A stretch of 64,000 nucleotides of DNA from Nocardioides antri (GCF_008373765.1 NZ_VUJW01000001.1:124189-188188), one strand, 5' to 3'. Counted from the stretch's first letter, positions 52,585 through 61,678 are shown. Numbers and translations are program-made. The notes: a model not told the origin generated them from the sequence alone.

Positions 52585-52830
52585 ATGCCCGAACCTGTGG
52601 ACGTCCCGATCTCAGACGGCGTCATCAAGCTCGGCCAGTTCCTGAAGCTGGCGAACCTGATCGAGTCGGGATCGGAGGCCAAGCCGCTGCTGACCGCCGG
52701 CATGGTGCGCGTCAACGGCGAGGTCGAGACGCGACGCGGCCGCCAGCTCCAGTCCGGCGACGTGGTGACCGTCGCCGCCCAGTCGGCACGGGTGGCGACC
52801 GGTCCGGTCACCGACAACCTGCCCTGGTGA
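52585..52830 (+). CDS. S4-domain RNA-binding protein (YbcJ/RqcP-like)
   Basis: 81 aa. The S4 fold is visible as IKLGQFLKLANLIESGSEAK, MVRVNGEVETRRGRQLQSGD and VVTVAA. Stand-alone S4 proteins of this size bind ribosomal or tRNA structures. It is monocistronic, followed by a 22-bp tandem repeat. Confidence 0.88.
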   Translation: MPEPVDVPISDGVIKLGQFLKLANLIESGSEAKPLLTAGMVRVNGEVETRRGRQLQSGDVVTVAAQSARVATGPVTDNLPW

Positions 52831-52831
52831 C

Positions 52832-52853
52832 CAGCCGGTGATCAGCCGGTGAT
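52832..52853. repeat. Tandem 11-bp direct repeat
   Basis: CAGCCGGTGAT occurs twice consecutively (52832-52842, 52843-52853) and a third partial copy (CAGC) follows, running into the stop codon of the FKBP gene. It lies between convergent genes. Confidence 0.8.
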
Positions 52854-53221
52854 CAGCTGACGCCGAGCAGGTCGACGACGAAGATCAGCGTCTCGCCGGG
52901 CTTGATCGCGCCACCGGCCCCGCGGTCGCCGTAGCCGAGGTGCGGCGGGATGACGAGCTGCCGCCGGCCGCCGACCTTCATGCCCTGAACGCCGGTGTCC
53001 CAGCCCTCGATGACCTGGCCGATGCCCAGCCGGAACTGCAGCGGAGCGCCCCGGTTGTAGGACGCGTCGAACTCCTCGCCCGTCGAGTGGGCGACGCCCA
53101 CGTAGTGCACCGACACGGTGCTGCCGGCGGTCGCCTCGGCGCCGTCGCCGACGGTGACGTCGGTGACCACCAGGTCCGCGGGCGGCTCGGGGTCGAAGAA
53201 CTCGATCTCAGGCTTCTCCAT
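52853..53221 (-). CDS. FKBP-type peptidyl-prolyl cis-trans isomerase
   Basis: 122 aa, a single FKBP domain without signal peptide. VTVGDGAEATAGSTVSVHYVG, VIEGWDTGVQGMKVGGRRQLVIPP (outline) and HLGYGDRGAGG hold the usual active-site aromatics (Tyr, Trp). Cytoplasmic folding enzyme. Confidence 0.94.
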   Translation of the reverse strand: MEKPEIEFFDPEPPADLVVTDVTVGDGAEATAGSTVSVHYVGVAHSTGEEFDASYNRGAPLQFRLGIGQVIEGWDTGVQGMKVGGRRQLVIPPHLGYGDRGAGGAIKPGETLIFVVDLLGVS

Positions 53222-53233
53222 GAGGAGAGCCTG

Positions 53234-53665
53234 TCACACCCGGTGGACGTAGTTGTCGAGCTGGTCGCGCTCGAACTGCAGCTCGTCGATCTTGTGCTTG
53301 ACCAGGTCGCCGATGCTGACGATGCCGACCAGCCGGTCTCCGTCGCAGACGGGGATGTGGCGGAACCTGCCCTCGGTCATCGCCTTCATCACGTCGTCGA
53401 GCTGGTCGTCCGGCGCACACGTCTTCACGACCTCGGTCATGATCGCGCCGACCGTGTTGTCGATGACGGTGCCGTCGCTGTGGAGGCGGCGTACGACGTC
53501 GCGCTCGCTGACGATGCCGTCGAGCGAGGTGCCGTCGGCGCTGACGATCAGGGCACCGATGTTGTGCTGGGCCAGGGTCGCGATGAGCTCGCGCACGCCG
53601 GCGTCCGGGGAGATCGTGACAACGTCCCGGAGCTGCTTGGCCTTGAGGACCTCAGTGATGCGCAT
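53234..53665 (-). CDS. CBS-domain pair protein
   Basis: 143 aa from ATG 53665. Two CBS motifs: VVTISPDAGVRELIATLAQHNIGALIV...GIVSERDVVRRL and VKTCAPDDQLDDVMKAMTEGRFRHIPV...GIVSIGDLVKHKI (in outline). A short coiled C-terminus (FERDQLDNYVHRV). Nucleotide or adenosyl-ligand sensing is typical; the partner is not evident. Confidence 0.92.
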   Translation of the reverse strand: MRITEVLKAKQLRDVVTISPDAGVRELIATLAQHNIGALIVSADGTSLDGIVSERDVVRRLHSDGTVIDNTVGAIMTEVVKTCAPDDQLDDVMKAMTEGRFRHIPVCDGDRLVGIVSIGDLVKHKIDELQFERDQLDNYVHRV

Positions 53666-53675
53666 GTGAAGCAGG

Positions 53676-54548
53676 TTACTCGCGGCGAGGACTGCGGGAC
53701 CAGATGTCCGAAACAGTCCCGGGCCCGTTGTCGGGCCAGTCCGGGTCGCCGTCGCCGTCCGGAACCGACCCGAGGAACGACAGGGCCGCGTCGTGGAGGT
53801 GGCCGTTGGACGCCAGGGCGTTGCCACCCCACGGGCCGTCCGCCCCGGCGAGCGACGTGAACCGGCCGCCGGCCTCGCGGACGATGACGTCGAGGGCCGC
53901 CATGTCGTAGACCTCGAGCTCCGGCTCGGCTGCCACGTCGACGGCGCCCTCGGCGACGAGCATGTAGGACCAGAAGTCGCCGTACGCCCGCGACCGCCAG
54001 ACCCGCCGCATCAGGGCGAGCACGTCCTCGCCGAGGCCGCGATCCTCCCAGCCGCGCAGGGAGGCGTAGGAGAACGACGCGTCCTCGAGGCGGCGTACGT
54101 CGGACACCTGGCACCTGGTCGCCTTCATCAGCGACTTGCCGGTCCACGCGCCCTGTCCGGCCGAGGCCCACCAGCGGCGCTGCAGCTGGGGCGCGGACAC
54201 GACGCCGAGGACGACCTCCTCGTCGACGGCGAGCGCGATGAGGGTCGCCCACACCGGGACGCCGCGGACGAAGTTCTTCGTGCCGTCGATCGGGTCGATG
54301 ATCCACCGGCGCTGGGAGTGACCGGACGTGCCGTGCTCCTCGCCGGTCACCGCGTCGCGGCTCCGCGCCCGGGAGAGGGTACGGCGGATCGACTCCTCGA
54401 CGGCGCGGTCGGCGTCGGTCACCGGGGTCAGGTCCGGCTTGCTCATCACGTGGAGGTCGAGGGCGCCGAACCGGGACTGGGTGAGCGAGTCCGCGTCGTC
54501 CGCCAGCAGGTGCGCCAGGCGGAGGTCGTCGGTGTAGTCGGTGCCCAC
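53676..54548 (-). CDS. hisN: Histidinol-phosphatase (inositol monophosphatase fold)
   Basis: 290 aa from GTG 54548, 7 nt after TAGGGT (leaderless). IMPase-fold metal sites: Glu in TGEEHGTSG, Asp-Pro-x-Asp-Gly in WIIDPIDGTKNFVRG, and Asp in EVYDMAALDVIVREAGG. The sequence around AALDVIVREAGGRF and the neighbourhood of rsgA and aroA match the actinobacterial HisN type, which acts in histidine synthesis. An inositol monophosphatase role cannot be fully excluded. Confidence 0.8.
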   Translation of the reverse strand: MGTDYTDDLRLAHLLADDADSLTQSRFGALDLHVMSKPDLTPVTDADRAVEESIRRTLSRARSRDAVTGEEHGTSGHSQRRWIIDPIDGTKNFVRGVPVWATLIALAVDEEVVLGVVSAPQLQRRWWASAGQGAWTGKSLMKATRCQVSDVRRLEDASFSYASLRGWEDRGLGEDVLALMRRVWRSRAYGDFWSYMLVAEGAVDVAAEPELEVYDMAALDVIVREAGGRFTSLAGADGPWGGNALASNGHLHDAALSFLGSVPDGDGDPDWPDNGPGTVSDIWSRSPRRE

Positions 54549-54555
54549 GGGGGTC

Positions 54556-54561
54556 ACCCTA
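54556..54561 (-). promoter_or_regulatory. Probable -10 element (TAGGGT) of hisN
   Basis: Minus-strand TAGGGT ends 7 nt before GTG 54548. This also supports that start over GTG 54557, which would begin inside the spacer. Confidence 0.5.
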
Positions 54562-54619
54562 GCCAGCGGCCAGCCGCGGACTGAACCAGGTGCGCCTCGC
54601 ATCCGTGGGGAAACATGTG

Positions 54620-55084
54620 ATGCATTCTTTGGTGATGGAGATCAACGGACTTCCCCTGCACGTGCTCGTCGTGCACGCCGCAGTGGTCCTCACGCCGATC
54701 GCCGGGCTCGCAGCGATCGCCTACGCGCTGGTCCCGCGCTGGCGCGACTGGTTGCGCTGGCCCGTGGCCGTCGCGGTGGTGGCGGCCGTGGGCGCGGTGT
54801 GGGTGGCCTTCCTGTCGGGCGGCGACTTCCGTGACACCGACCGGTTCGCGGGCGCCACGGGCGAGTTCGCCACGAAGCTCCAGGACCACGAGGACCTGGG
54901 CGGCATCCTGCGCTGGGTCGCCAGCGGGTTCGGGGTGCTGACCCTGGCGGCGGTCGCGCTCCACGACCGGACGGGCGTGGTGCGGATCCTGCTCTCGGCC
55001 GTCGTGGTGGCCACGGCCGTCGCCACCGTCGTCCTCACCGTGATGACCGGCGACTCCGGTGCGCAGGCGGTCTGGGGGACCTAG
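54620..55084 (+). CDS. DUF2231-type membrane protein
   Basis: 154 aa from ATG 54620 (GGGGAAA upstream); ATG 54635 is possible. Four membrane helices. NGLPLHVLVVHAAVVLTPIAGLAAIAYAL (outline) at the N-terminus and an HED-containing loop (TKLQDHEDLG) are typical of DUF2231, in which the His residues may bind heme or metal. Its stop overlaps that of the convergent rsgA gene. Confidence 0.82.
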   Translation: MHSLVMEINGLPLHVLVVHAAVVLTPIAGLAAIAYALVPRWRDWLRWPVAVAVVAAVGAVWVAFLSGGDFRDTDRFAGATGEFATKLQDHEDLGGILRWVASGFGVLTLAAVALHDRTGVVRILLSAVVVATAVATVVLTVMTGDSGAQAVWGT

Positions 55085-56094
55085 TAGTCCGTCACCGACC
55101 TGGCGGCGAGGACCCGGCGGAACGACGCGACCCGCTCGGAGTCGGCGGCTCCCTCCGCCACGGCCTCGTCGAGACCGCACTCGGGCTCGTCCCCGCCGTG
55201 GGTGCAGCCGCGCGGGCAGTCCTCGGTCATCTCGTCGAGGTCGGGGAACGCCTCGATCAGGTGCTCGGGCTGGACGTGCGCGAGCCCGAAGGACCGGATG
55301 CCGGGGGTGTCGACGATCCAGCCCGCCCCGCCGTCAAGGCCGGGGAGCTCGAGCATGATCGCCGACGTCGAGGTGTGCCGGCCCTGCCCGGTGACGGCGT
55401 TGACGTCGCCGGTCTCGCGCCGGGCCTCGGGGACGAGGGCGTTGACCAGGGTCGACTTGCCCACGCCGCTGGTGCCGATGAGCACGCTCGTGTGGCCGGT
55501 CAGCCGGGCAAGCAGGTCCTCCAGGCCGACGATCCGGCGATCGGCGTCACGGTGGGTCACCACCCAGGGCACGCCCAGGGAGCGGTAGGTCGACAGCAGG
55601 GTCTCGGGGTCCTCGAGGTCGGCCTTGGTGAGGCAGAGCAGGGGAGCGAGCCCGGCGTCGTACGCAGCGACGAGGGCGCGGTCGATCCACCGCGACCGCG
55701 GCGCGGGATCGGCGAGCGCGGTCACCACGACGAGCTGGGTGGCGTTGGCGACGATCACCCGCTCGACCGGGTCGTCGTCGTCCGCGGTACGACGCAGCAC
55801 GGTGCTGCGCTCGCCGACCTCGACGATCCGGGCGAGGCTGCCGTCGGCGCCCGAGACGTCGCCGACGACGCGGACCCGGTCGCCGACGACGACTCCCTTG
55901 CGACCGAGCGGGCGGGCCTTCATCGCCATCACCCGGCGGCCGTCGACCAGCAGCGTGAACCGCCCGCGGTCGACGGTGACGACCGCGCCGTCGACGGCGT
56001 CGTCGTAGGACGGCCGCTCCTTCGTGCGGGGGCGGGTACGGCGGCGCGGCCGGTCGTAGTGCTCGACGTCGTGCTCGCCGTACCGTCCGGTCAT
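55081..56094 (-). CDS. rsgA: Ribosome small-subunit-dependent GTPase RsgA
   Basis: 337 aa from ATG 56094. OB domain first (DGAVVTVDRGRFTLLVDGR), then a circularly permuted GTPase: G4 LCLTKADL, G5-like, G1 GTSGVGKSTLVNAL, G2 and G3 DTPGIRSFG. The C-terminal Zn knuckle is DCPRGCTHGGDEPEC. It checks 30S maturation. The start lies 8 nt after the aroA stop, so the two are an operon, as in mycobacteria. Confidence 0.95.
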   Translation of the reverse strand: MTGRYGEHDVEHYDRPRRRTRPRTKERPSYDDAVDGAVVTVDRGRFTLLVDGRRVMAMKARPLGRKGVVVGDRVRVVGDVSGADGSLARIVEVGERSTVLRRTADDDDPVERVIVANATQLVVVTALADPAPRSRWIDRALVAAYDAGLAPLLCLTKADLEDPETLLSTYRSLGVPWVVTHRDADRRIVGLEDLLARLTGHTSVLIGTSGVGKSTLVNALVPEARRETGDVNAVTGQGRHTSTSAIMLELPGLDGGAGWIVDTPGIRSFGLAHVQPEHLIEAFPDLDEMTEDCPRGCTHGGDEPECGLDEAVAEGAADSERVASFRRVLAARSVTDY

Positions 56095-56102
56095 CGCACG
56101 CC

Positions 56103-57398
56103 TCAGAGCAGCGCGGCCCAGAAGCCGGCGAAGTCGGGAAAGGTCTTGCTCGTCGTGGCGACGTCCTCGACGAGCACTCCGGACACTGCCGCGCCGACGA
56201 TCACGCCGGCGTGGGCCATCCGGTGGTCGGCGTAGGTGTGGAACACGCCTCCTGACAGGCGGGCCGGGCGCAGCTCCAGCCCGTCGGGATGCTCGGTGAC
56301 GTCGGCACCGAGAGCGCCGAGCTCCGTTGCGAGGGCCGCCAACCGATCCGTCTCGTGGCCGCGGATGTGGGCGATCCCGCGCAGGTGGGAAGGCGTCGAG
56401 GCCAGTGCGCAGAGCGCGGCCACCGCCGGGGCCAGCTCGCCGACGTCGTGGAGGTCGGCGTCGAGGCCGACCAGGCCGCGGTGCCCGTCGGCGGGACCGG
56501 TGACCCGGAGGCCCGCCTCGACGCGCTCGACGGTGCAGCCCATCTGGGCCAGCAGGTCGCGCAGCGCGTCGCCGGCCTGGGTCGTGCTCTCGGGCCAGTC
56601 GCGCACGGTGACCGCGCCACCCGACACCGCGGCCAGCGCCAGGAACGGCGCCGCGTTGGAGAGATCGGGCTCGACCGCCTCGTCGCGCGCGGCGATCGGA
56701 CCAGGCGTCACCGCCCACCGGTTGGCGTCCGCGTCGTCGACCTCGACGCCGCGGTCGCGGAGCATGGCGATGGTCATCTCGATGTGGGGGAGGGACGGGA
56801 TCGGCTTGCCGTCGTGCCGGACGTCGACGCCGCGCTCGTAGCGGGCGCCGGCCAGCAGCAGCGCCGACACGAACTGCGAGGACGCCGACGCGTCGATCAC
56901 GACCGTGCCGCCGGGCACGCGGCCCTCGCCCGCGACGGTGAACGGCAGTGAGCCGCGGCCGCCGTCGTCGATGGTCATGCCGAGCGCCGTCAGTGCGCCC
57001 AGCACCTCGCCGACCGGCCGGTTGCGCATGTGGGGGTCGCCGTCGAACGCGACCGTGCCGCGCACCAGCCCGGCGACGGGCGGCACGAACCGCATCACCG
57101 TGCCGGCGAGCCCGCAGTCGACCTCCGCTTCGACCGCGGCTGCCGCCGGGTCGAGCGGCGTCACGGCCCAGTCCGGGCCGCTCGTGTCGACCTGCGCGCC
57201 CAGCGCCGTCAGCGCTCGCGCCATCAGCTCGGTGTCACGGGACCGCAGCGCACGTCGTACGACGGACGGCCCGTCGGCCAGGGCCGCCAGCACCAGCGCG
57301 CGGTTGGTGAGCGACTTGCTGCCCGGCAGCGAGACCACTGCGTCGACGGGCGCGGTCGCGACGGGGGCGAGCCAGAGGTCGGCGTGGGTGGCTGTCAT
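56103..57398 (-). CDS. aroA: 3-phosphoshikimate 1-carboxyvinyltransferase (EPSP synthase)
   Basis: 431 aa, full length. [20 protein letters not shown] (S3P/PEP loop), [31 protein letters not shown] near the C-terminus (usually DHRMAMA). Shikimate pathway. The PEP-interacting segment GLAGTVMRF has Ala where the common form is GNAGT, a substitution known in actinobacterial enzymes. Confidence 0.95.
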   Translation of the reverse strand: MTATHADLWLAPVATAPVDAVVSLPGSKSLTNRALVLAALADGPSVVRRALRSRDTELMARALTALGAQVDTSGPDWAVTPLDPAAAAVEAEVDCGLAGTVMRFVPPVAGLVRGTVAFDGDPHMRNRPVGEVLGALTALGMTIDDGGRGSLPFTVAGEGRVPGGTVVIDASASSQFVSALLLAGARYERGVDVRHDGKPIPSLPHIEMTIAMLRDRGVEVDDADANRWAVTPGPIAARDEAVEPDLSNAAPFLALAAVSGGAVTVRDWPESTTQAGDALRDLLAQMGCTVERVEAGLRVTGPADGHRGLVGLDADLHDVGELAPAVAALCALASTPSHLRGIAHIRGHETDRLAALATELGALGADVTEHPDGLELRPARLSGGVFHTYADHRMAHAGVIVGAAVSGVLVEDVATTSKTFPDFAGFWAALL

Positions 57399-57462
57399 GA
57401 CCCGTCGGAGTCTAGGAGACCGTGGAACGTTCCGTCCTACGGCGTGGCGACTCCGGGCGGGA

Positions 57463-57993
57463 TCAGGTCAGCTCGGCCTTGACGAGCTTGGCCTCCCGCT
57501 TCGCCGAGTGCGCCAGGTGCCGCGCCTCGCGGCGGGCGTCCCTGGCCGCGCGGCGCGCGCGCCAGGCCAGGCCGGGCCGGCCCTCGGTGTCGCCGGCGGC
57601 GATCATCAGCCCGCCGGCGAGGGACGCGTTCTTCGCGAAGTGGGTCAGCTGCTCGCGGCGCTCGTGGGGGTCGGAGGTCTCCCAGAACCGGTAGCGGGCC
57701 GCGGTCGACGGGACGAGCGACGCGGCGAGCACGCCCGAGGCGATGCGCGGGAAGTGCCCGGTCGCCAGCGCGGCGGCGGCGGCGATCTGGACCGCGCCGT
57801 TGATCCGGATCCAGGTCACCGGGTTCGTGGGCACCGGCGCCTGCGGCACCGCCTTCTCCACGAGGGGGACGAACCGGTCGGTGACCGGCTTGGCGCCGGG
57901 TGCGATCGTCTCGGCGTTGCGTAGGGAGTCGATGCCGCTGGCGACGAAGAACGAAGCCAGCAAGGGACGGGCGAGAATTCTGCTCACGGCCAT
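57463..57993 (-). CDS. DoxX-family membrane protein
   Basis: 176 aa from ATG 57993. DoxX-like pattern: [21 protein letters not shown] at the N-terminus, [17 protein letters not shown] and [18 protein letters not shown] helices. A basic C-terminal tail ([24 protein letters not shown]) is cytoplasmic. In mycobacteria a DoxX protein takes part in a redox-stress membrane complex; the role here is untested. Confidence 0.87.
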   Translation of the reverse strand: MAVSRILARPLLASFFVASGIDSLRNAETIAPGAKPVTDRFVPLVEKAVPQAPVPTNPVTWIRINGAVQIAAAAALATGHFPRIASGVLAASLVPSTAARYRFWETSDPHERREQLTHFAKNASLAGGLMIAAGDTEGRPGLAWRARRAARDARREARHLAHSAKREAKLVKAELT

Positions 57994-58044
57994 GTCTGGC
58001 CGGTACCCCGTGCTCCGGCACCCAACCCTGTCCGCCGGAGCCAC

Positions 58045-58050
58045 TAGATT
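58045..58050 (+). promoter_or_regulatory. Probable -10 element (TAGATT) of the SRAP gene
   Basis: TAGATT lies 7 nt before ATG 58058. It is divergent from the DoxX-like gene, 64 bp away. Confidence 0.45.
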
Positions 58051-58057
58051 GAGCGGC

Positions 58058-58840
58058 ATGTGTGGGCGCTACGCCTCCAGCCGGAGCCCGGACGACCTCG
58101 CCGAGGAGTTCGAGGTGGTCGACGCGAGGCTCGACAAGGTCCTTCCGCCGGACTACAACGTCGCGCCGACCAAGGAGGTCTACGCCGTCCTCGACCGGAC
58201 GCCGCGTCCTCCGGACGAGGAGGAGGGGACCGCGCCCGACGCCGAGCCGGTGCGGCAGCTGCGCGTGGTCAAGTGGGGGCTGGTCCCGTTCTGGGCCAAG
58301 GACCCCTCGATCGGCAGCCGGATGATCAACGCCCGGATGGAGACGGTCGCGGAGAAGCCGGCGTTCCGGCGCGCGTTCTCCAGCCGCCGCTGCCTGCTCC
58401 CGGCCGACGGCTACTTCGAGTGGTACGAGACCCAGCAGAAGGGGAAGTCGGGCAAGCGGCTCAAGCAGCCGTTCTTCATCAAGCCGAAGGACGGCTCGGT
58501 GATGGCGATGGCCGGGCTCTACGAGATCTGGAAGGACCCGACCCGCGACTCAGACAGCCCGGAGGACCCGGGCCGATTTCTCTGGACCTGCACGGTGCTG
58601 ACCACCGAGGCCACCGACGAGGTCGGCCGGATCCACGACCGGATGCCGCTCCTGGTCACGCCGGAGCGGCGTACGGCGTGGCTCGACCCCGGCACGCCGA
58701 AGGACCAGCTGCTCGACCTGCTCGTCCCGGCCCAGCAGAGCGGGCTCGAGGCGTTCCCGGTGTCGACCGCGGTGGGGAACGTCCGCAACAACGGGCCTGA
58801 GCTGGTGGAGCCGGTGCCGTTCGAGGAGACCCTCCTGTGA
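58058..58840 (+). CDS. SRAP-family abasic-site DNA-protein crosslinker (YedK/HMCES)
   Basis: 260 aa. The catalytic Cys is residue 2 (MCGRYASS), which forms the thiazolidine with abasic DNA. Also present: DYNVAPTKEV, MINARMETVAEKPAFRRAF, CLLPADGYFEWYE and GRIHDRMPLLV with the active-site His. ATG 58058 must be the start because Cys2 has to follow Met1. It protects single-stranded abasic sites. Confidence 0.95.
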   Translation: MCGRYASSRSPDDLAEEFEVVDARLDKVLPPDYNVAPTKEVYAVLDRTPRPPDEEEGTAPDAEPVRQLRVVKWGLVPFWAKDPSIGSRMINARMETVAEKPAFRRAFSSRRCLLPADGYFEWYETQQKGKSGKRLKQPFFIKPKDGSVMAMAGLYEIWKDPTRDSDSPEDPGRFLWTCTVLTTEATDEVGRIHDRMPLLVTPERRTAWLDPGTPKDQLLDLLVPAQQSGLEAFPVSTAVGNVRNNGPELVEPVPFEETLL

Positions 58841-59499
58841 GGAGCGAGGAGCGGATCATCGCGACGCCGGTCGGCGAAGGCCGGCTGGTGACCCGTCGTG
58901 CGCCGCGGCCGATCGCGACCGTCCTGCTCAGCCACGGTGCCGGCGGTGGCATCGACGCGCGTGACCTGACCGCGCTCGCGACGCACCTCCCGCGCCAGGG
59001 CGTCAACGTGATGCTCTTCGAGCAGCCCTGGCGAACGGCCGGACGCAAGGTGGCGACGCCGCCGGCCACGCTGGACGTCGGGCTGCGGGCGGCCGTCGAC
59101 GCCGTGCGGGTGCGCACCCCGATCATCCTCGGCGGCCGGTCGGCCGGTGCCCGGTCGGCGTGCCGGTCCGCACGCGAGCTCGGCGCCTCCGGCTGCCTCG
59201 CGCTGTCCTTCCCGCTGCACCCGCCCGGGAAGCCCGAGAAGTCCCGGCTCGACGAGCTGGCGGGCGCCGACGTCCCGACCCTGGTGATCCAGGGCGGCAA
59301 CGACCCGTTCGGGCGGCCCGAGGAGTTCCCGGACCCGCTGCCGAACCGCACCGACCTCGCCGTCGTACCCGATGGCGACCACAGCCTCGCCGTCCCGAAG
59401 CGGGCTTCGATCACCCAGGACGACGCCATGGAGATCGTGGTGGAGGCCGCCCTGGAGTGGATCGTGCGCGAGATCGTCGGGAATGGAGCAACCCGCTGA
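58837..59499 (+). CDS. Alpha/beta hydrolase, KANL3/Tex30-like
   Basis: 220 aa from GTG 58837, overlapping the SRAP stop as GTGA. VLLSHGAGGGIDARDL forms the oxyanion turn, ILGGRSAGARSACRSA the nucleophile elbow (Ser in G-R-S-A-G), TLVIQGGNDPFG the Asp loop and VVPDGDHSLAVPK the His. The family is widespread without defined substrate. Linkage to SRAP is conserved in actinobacteria as far as I recall. Confidence 0.87.
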   Translation: MRSEERIIATPVGEGRLVTRRAPRPIATVLLSHGAGGGIDARDLTALATHLPRQGVNVMLFEQPWRTAGRKVATPPATLDVGLRAAVDAVRVRTPIILGGRSAGARSACRSARELGASGCLALSFPLHPPGKPEKSRLDELAGADVPTLVIQGGNDPFGRPEEFPDPLPNRTDLAVVPDGDHSLAVPKRASITQDDAMEIVVEAALEWIVREIVGNGATR

Positions 59500-59505
59500 C
59501 CTGTT
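59479..59505 (+). promoter_or_regulatory. SigR/SigH-type promoter of the sigma gene
   Basis: GGGAAT (59479-59484), 18 bp, GTT (59503-59505). This matches the SigR/SigH consensus GGGAAT-N18-GTT, so the sigma factor should activate its own gene. It overlaps the end of the hydrolase ORF. Confidence 0.8.
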
Positions 59506-59580
59506 GCACCAGCCATGACCGCGGTCCTCGAGCGCCCTCGCAGCATCGGTGAGGCGACGTTCCCCGTAGGCTGGGGGACG

Positions 59581-60210
59581 ATGACCGAGACCTCTGACGT
59601 CGACAGCGTCGACAGTGTTGACATCGCGACCGAGACCCAGGCCGAGCGGGCCGAGCGGTTCGAGCGCGATGCCCTGCCCTTCCTCGACCAGCTCTACTCC
59701 GCGGCCATGCGCATGACCCGCAACCCCGCGGACGCCGAGGACCTCGTCCAGGAGACGTTCGCCAAGGCGTACTCCGCGTTCCACCAGTTCAAGCCCGGCA
59801 CCAACCTCAAGGCCTGGCTGTACCGGATCCTGACCAACACCTTCATCAACTCCTACCGAAAGAAGCAGCGAGAACCGCAGCAGTCCATGTCGGAGGACGT
59901 CGAGGACTGGCAGCTCGCGCGCGCGGAGTCGCACACGTCGAGCGGCCTGAAGTCCGCGGAGATGGAGGCGCTCGAGCACCTTCCCGACAGCCAGGTCAAG
60001 GACGCGCTGCAGCGGCTCCCCGAGGAGTTCCGGCTGGCCGTCTACCTCGCCGACGTGGAGGGCTTCGCCTACAAGGAGATCGCCGAGATCATGGACACGC
60101 CGATCGGGACGGTCATGTCCCGTCTCCACCGGGGGCGCCGTCAGCTGCGCGACATGCTCTCCGACTACGTCCGGACGGGCGGCGACGCCCCGGTCCAGGG
60201 AGGCCGATGA
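59581..60210 (+). CDS. sigH: ECF sigma factor SigH/SigR
   Basis: 209 aa from ATG 59581 (GGGGGACG upstream). Region 2: [27 protein letters not shown] and [20 protein letters not shown]. Region 4: [44 protein letters not shown] (outline). Thiol-oxidative stress sigma, released from RsrA by disulphide formation. It overlaps rsrA by 4 nt. Confidence 0.95.
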   Translation: MTETSDVDSVDSVDIATETQAERAERFERDALPFLDQLYSAAMRMTRNPADAEDLVQETFAKAYSAFHQFKPGTNLKAWLYRILTNTFINSYRKKQREPQQSMSEDVEDWQLARAESHTSSGLKSAEMEALEHLPDSQVKDALQRLPEEFRLAVYLADVEGFAYKEIAEIMDTPIGTVMSRLHRGRRQLRDMLSDYVRTGGDAPVQGGR

Positions 60211-60485
60211 TGGCCAGCACCCACGACCACGGTCCGACCAACGAGGAGTGTGCCGACTTCCTCGAGCGGATCATGCGGCTGATCGACAACGAGCTCGAAG
60301 AGGGTGACTGCGCGGTCGTCCGCGCACACATCGACACGTGCAACCCCTGCCTCGAGCGCTACGACCTCCAGCGCACGGTGAAGGCGCTCGTCGCCCGCTC
60401 GTGCTCGGAGAAGGCGCCGGTCGAGCTGCGTGACCGCGTGCGGGTCCGCATCCAGGAGATCCAGGTCCGGATCACCGAGACCTGA
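60207..60485 (+). CDS. rsrA: Anti-sigma factor RsrA (ZAS)
   Basis: 92 aa; ATG at 60207 overlaps the sigma stop and ATG 60210 follows directly. ZAS motif H-x3-C-x2-C in [15 protein letters not shown], plus a more N-terminal Cys in [11 protein letters not shown] that pairs in the oxidised form. Zinc-bound, reduced RsrA holds the sigma factor. Confidence 0.93.
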   Translation: MMASTHDHGPTNEECADFLERIMRLIDNELEEGDCAVVRAHIDTCNPCLERYDLQRTVKALVARSCSEKAPVELRDRVRVRIQEIQVRITET

Positions 60486-60514
60486 GCCGTCCCGGGTCTG
60501 CCATGATCCGGAGC

Positions 60515-61357
60515 ATGACCACGCCCACGAACCGGACCGTCCTGATCACCGGCTGCTCCTCCGGCATCGGCGAGGCGACGGCCGCGCGGCTCGTCCGCGC
60601 AGGCTGGGACGTCTACGCGACCGCGCGGCGGCCCGAGACGCTGACCGCGCTCGCCGACGCAGGGTGCACCACGCTCGCCCTCGACGTGACCGACGAGGCC
60701 TCGATGTCCACCGCCGTCGACGCCGTCCTCGCCGGCGCCGGACAGATCGACGCGCTCGTCAACAACGCCGGCTACTCGCAGTCCGGAGCGCTCGAGTCGG
60801 TCGACGTCGACGACGTGCGCCGGCAGTTCGAGACCAACGTCTTCGGCCTGCTCCGACTGACCCAGCTGGTGCTCCCGCACATGCGCGAGCGGCGGTCGGG
60901 GCGGATCGTCAACATCGGCTCGATGGGCGGCAAGCTGACCTTCCCCGGCGGGGGTGTCTACCACGCGAGCAAGTACGCCGTCGAGGCGCTCTCCGACGCC
61001 CTCCGGTTCGAGGTCGCCGGCTTCGGCATCCAGGTCGTGCTGATCGAGCCGGGCCTCATCACCACCAACTTCGAGGCCGCCGTCGCGGCCGGGATGCCGG
61101 CCGGCGAGGGTCCCTACGCCGCGTTCAACGAGGCCGTCATGAAGTCCACCAGCGAGGCGTACGACGGCCCGATGGCCAGGCTCGGCGGCCCGCCCGAGGC
61201 GGTGGCGAAGGTGATCGAGAAGGCGCTGACCAAGGCGCACCCGAAGCCGCGCTACCTGGTCACGCCGTCGGCCTACGGCGCGATCGTGACCCGCCGGATC
61301 ATGCCCGACCGGGCGTGGGACCTGGCGATGAAGGCGCAGTTCCCCCAGCCGAGATAG
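60515..61357 (+). CDS. Classical short-chain dehydrogenase/reductase
   Basis: 280 aa from ATG 60515. TGCSSGIGEATA (cofactor), LVNNAGYSQSGALE (NNAG), IVNIGSMGG (catalytic Ser) and YHASKYAVEAL (Y-x3-K). The TARRPET basic residues predict NADPH. It matches the SDR located next to sigH in mycobacteria. Confidence 0.92.
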   Translation: MTTPTNRTVLITGCSSGIGEATAARLVRAGWDVYATARRPETLTALADAGCTTLALDVTDEASMSTAVDAVLAGAGQIDALVNNAGYSQSGALESVDVDDVRRQFETNVFGLLRLTQLVLPHMRERRSGRIVNIGSMGGKLTFPGGGVYHASKYAVEALSDALRFEVAGFGIQVVLIEPGLITTNFEAAVAAGMPAGEGPYAAFNEAVMKSTSEAYDGPMARLGGPPEAVAKVIEKALTKAHPKPRYLVTPSAYGAIVTRRIMPDRAWDLAMKAQFPQPR

Positions 61358-61403
61358 TCGTCTCAGACGACGAAGCCCCGGTGACCGCGTCGGTCCGAGG
61401 GCT
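61358..61403 (+). terminator. Possible terminator after the SDR gene
   Basis: TCGTCT-C-AGACGA follows the stop immediately (61358-61370). AGCCCCGG...CCGAGGGCT (61374-61403) then forms an imperfect larger hairpin. Confidence 0.35.
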
Positions 61404-61514
61404 CAGTCTTCACGCACCCAAAAAGCCGGAAGTCGCCAGCGGCGAACGACCACTGACGACCTCGACTGCGTGCCCGGCAGCGTGGCGCACGATCTGCGAC
61501 ACGCTCGGGCCGGT

Positions 61515-61589
61515 TCAGCTGTTCGGGCGCTTGCCGTGGTTGGCGGCCTTCTTGCGGCGCGCGCGGCGCTTGCGTCCGGTCTTGCCCAT
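61515..61589 (-). CDS. Ribosomal protein bL37 (24 aa)
   Basis: 24 codons from ATG 61589 preceded by AGGAGGAACC. The peptide is extremely basic and ends ANHGKRPNS, matching the actinobacterial 50S protein bL37 first seen in mycobacterial ribosome structures. Too short for ordinary gene callers, but the ribosome-binding site and composition support it. Confidence 0.82.
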   Translation of the reverse strand: MGKTGRKRRARRKKAANHGKRPNS

Positions 61590-61678
61590 GGTTCCTCCTG
61601 AAGTCGGTAACACCCCAGTGTCTCAGGTCTGCACGTACGTGACGAAATCGGCCTCGTCCGACCGATCGCCCCCGAGCG

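Noticed and set aside
49958..52645. 895-codon plus-strand ORF opposite the SARP gene
   Set aside because: Antisense shadow; Walker motifs and BTAD are on the minus strand.
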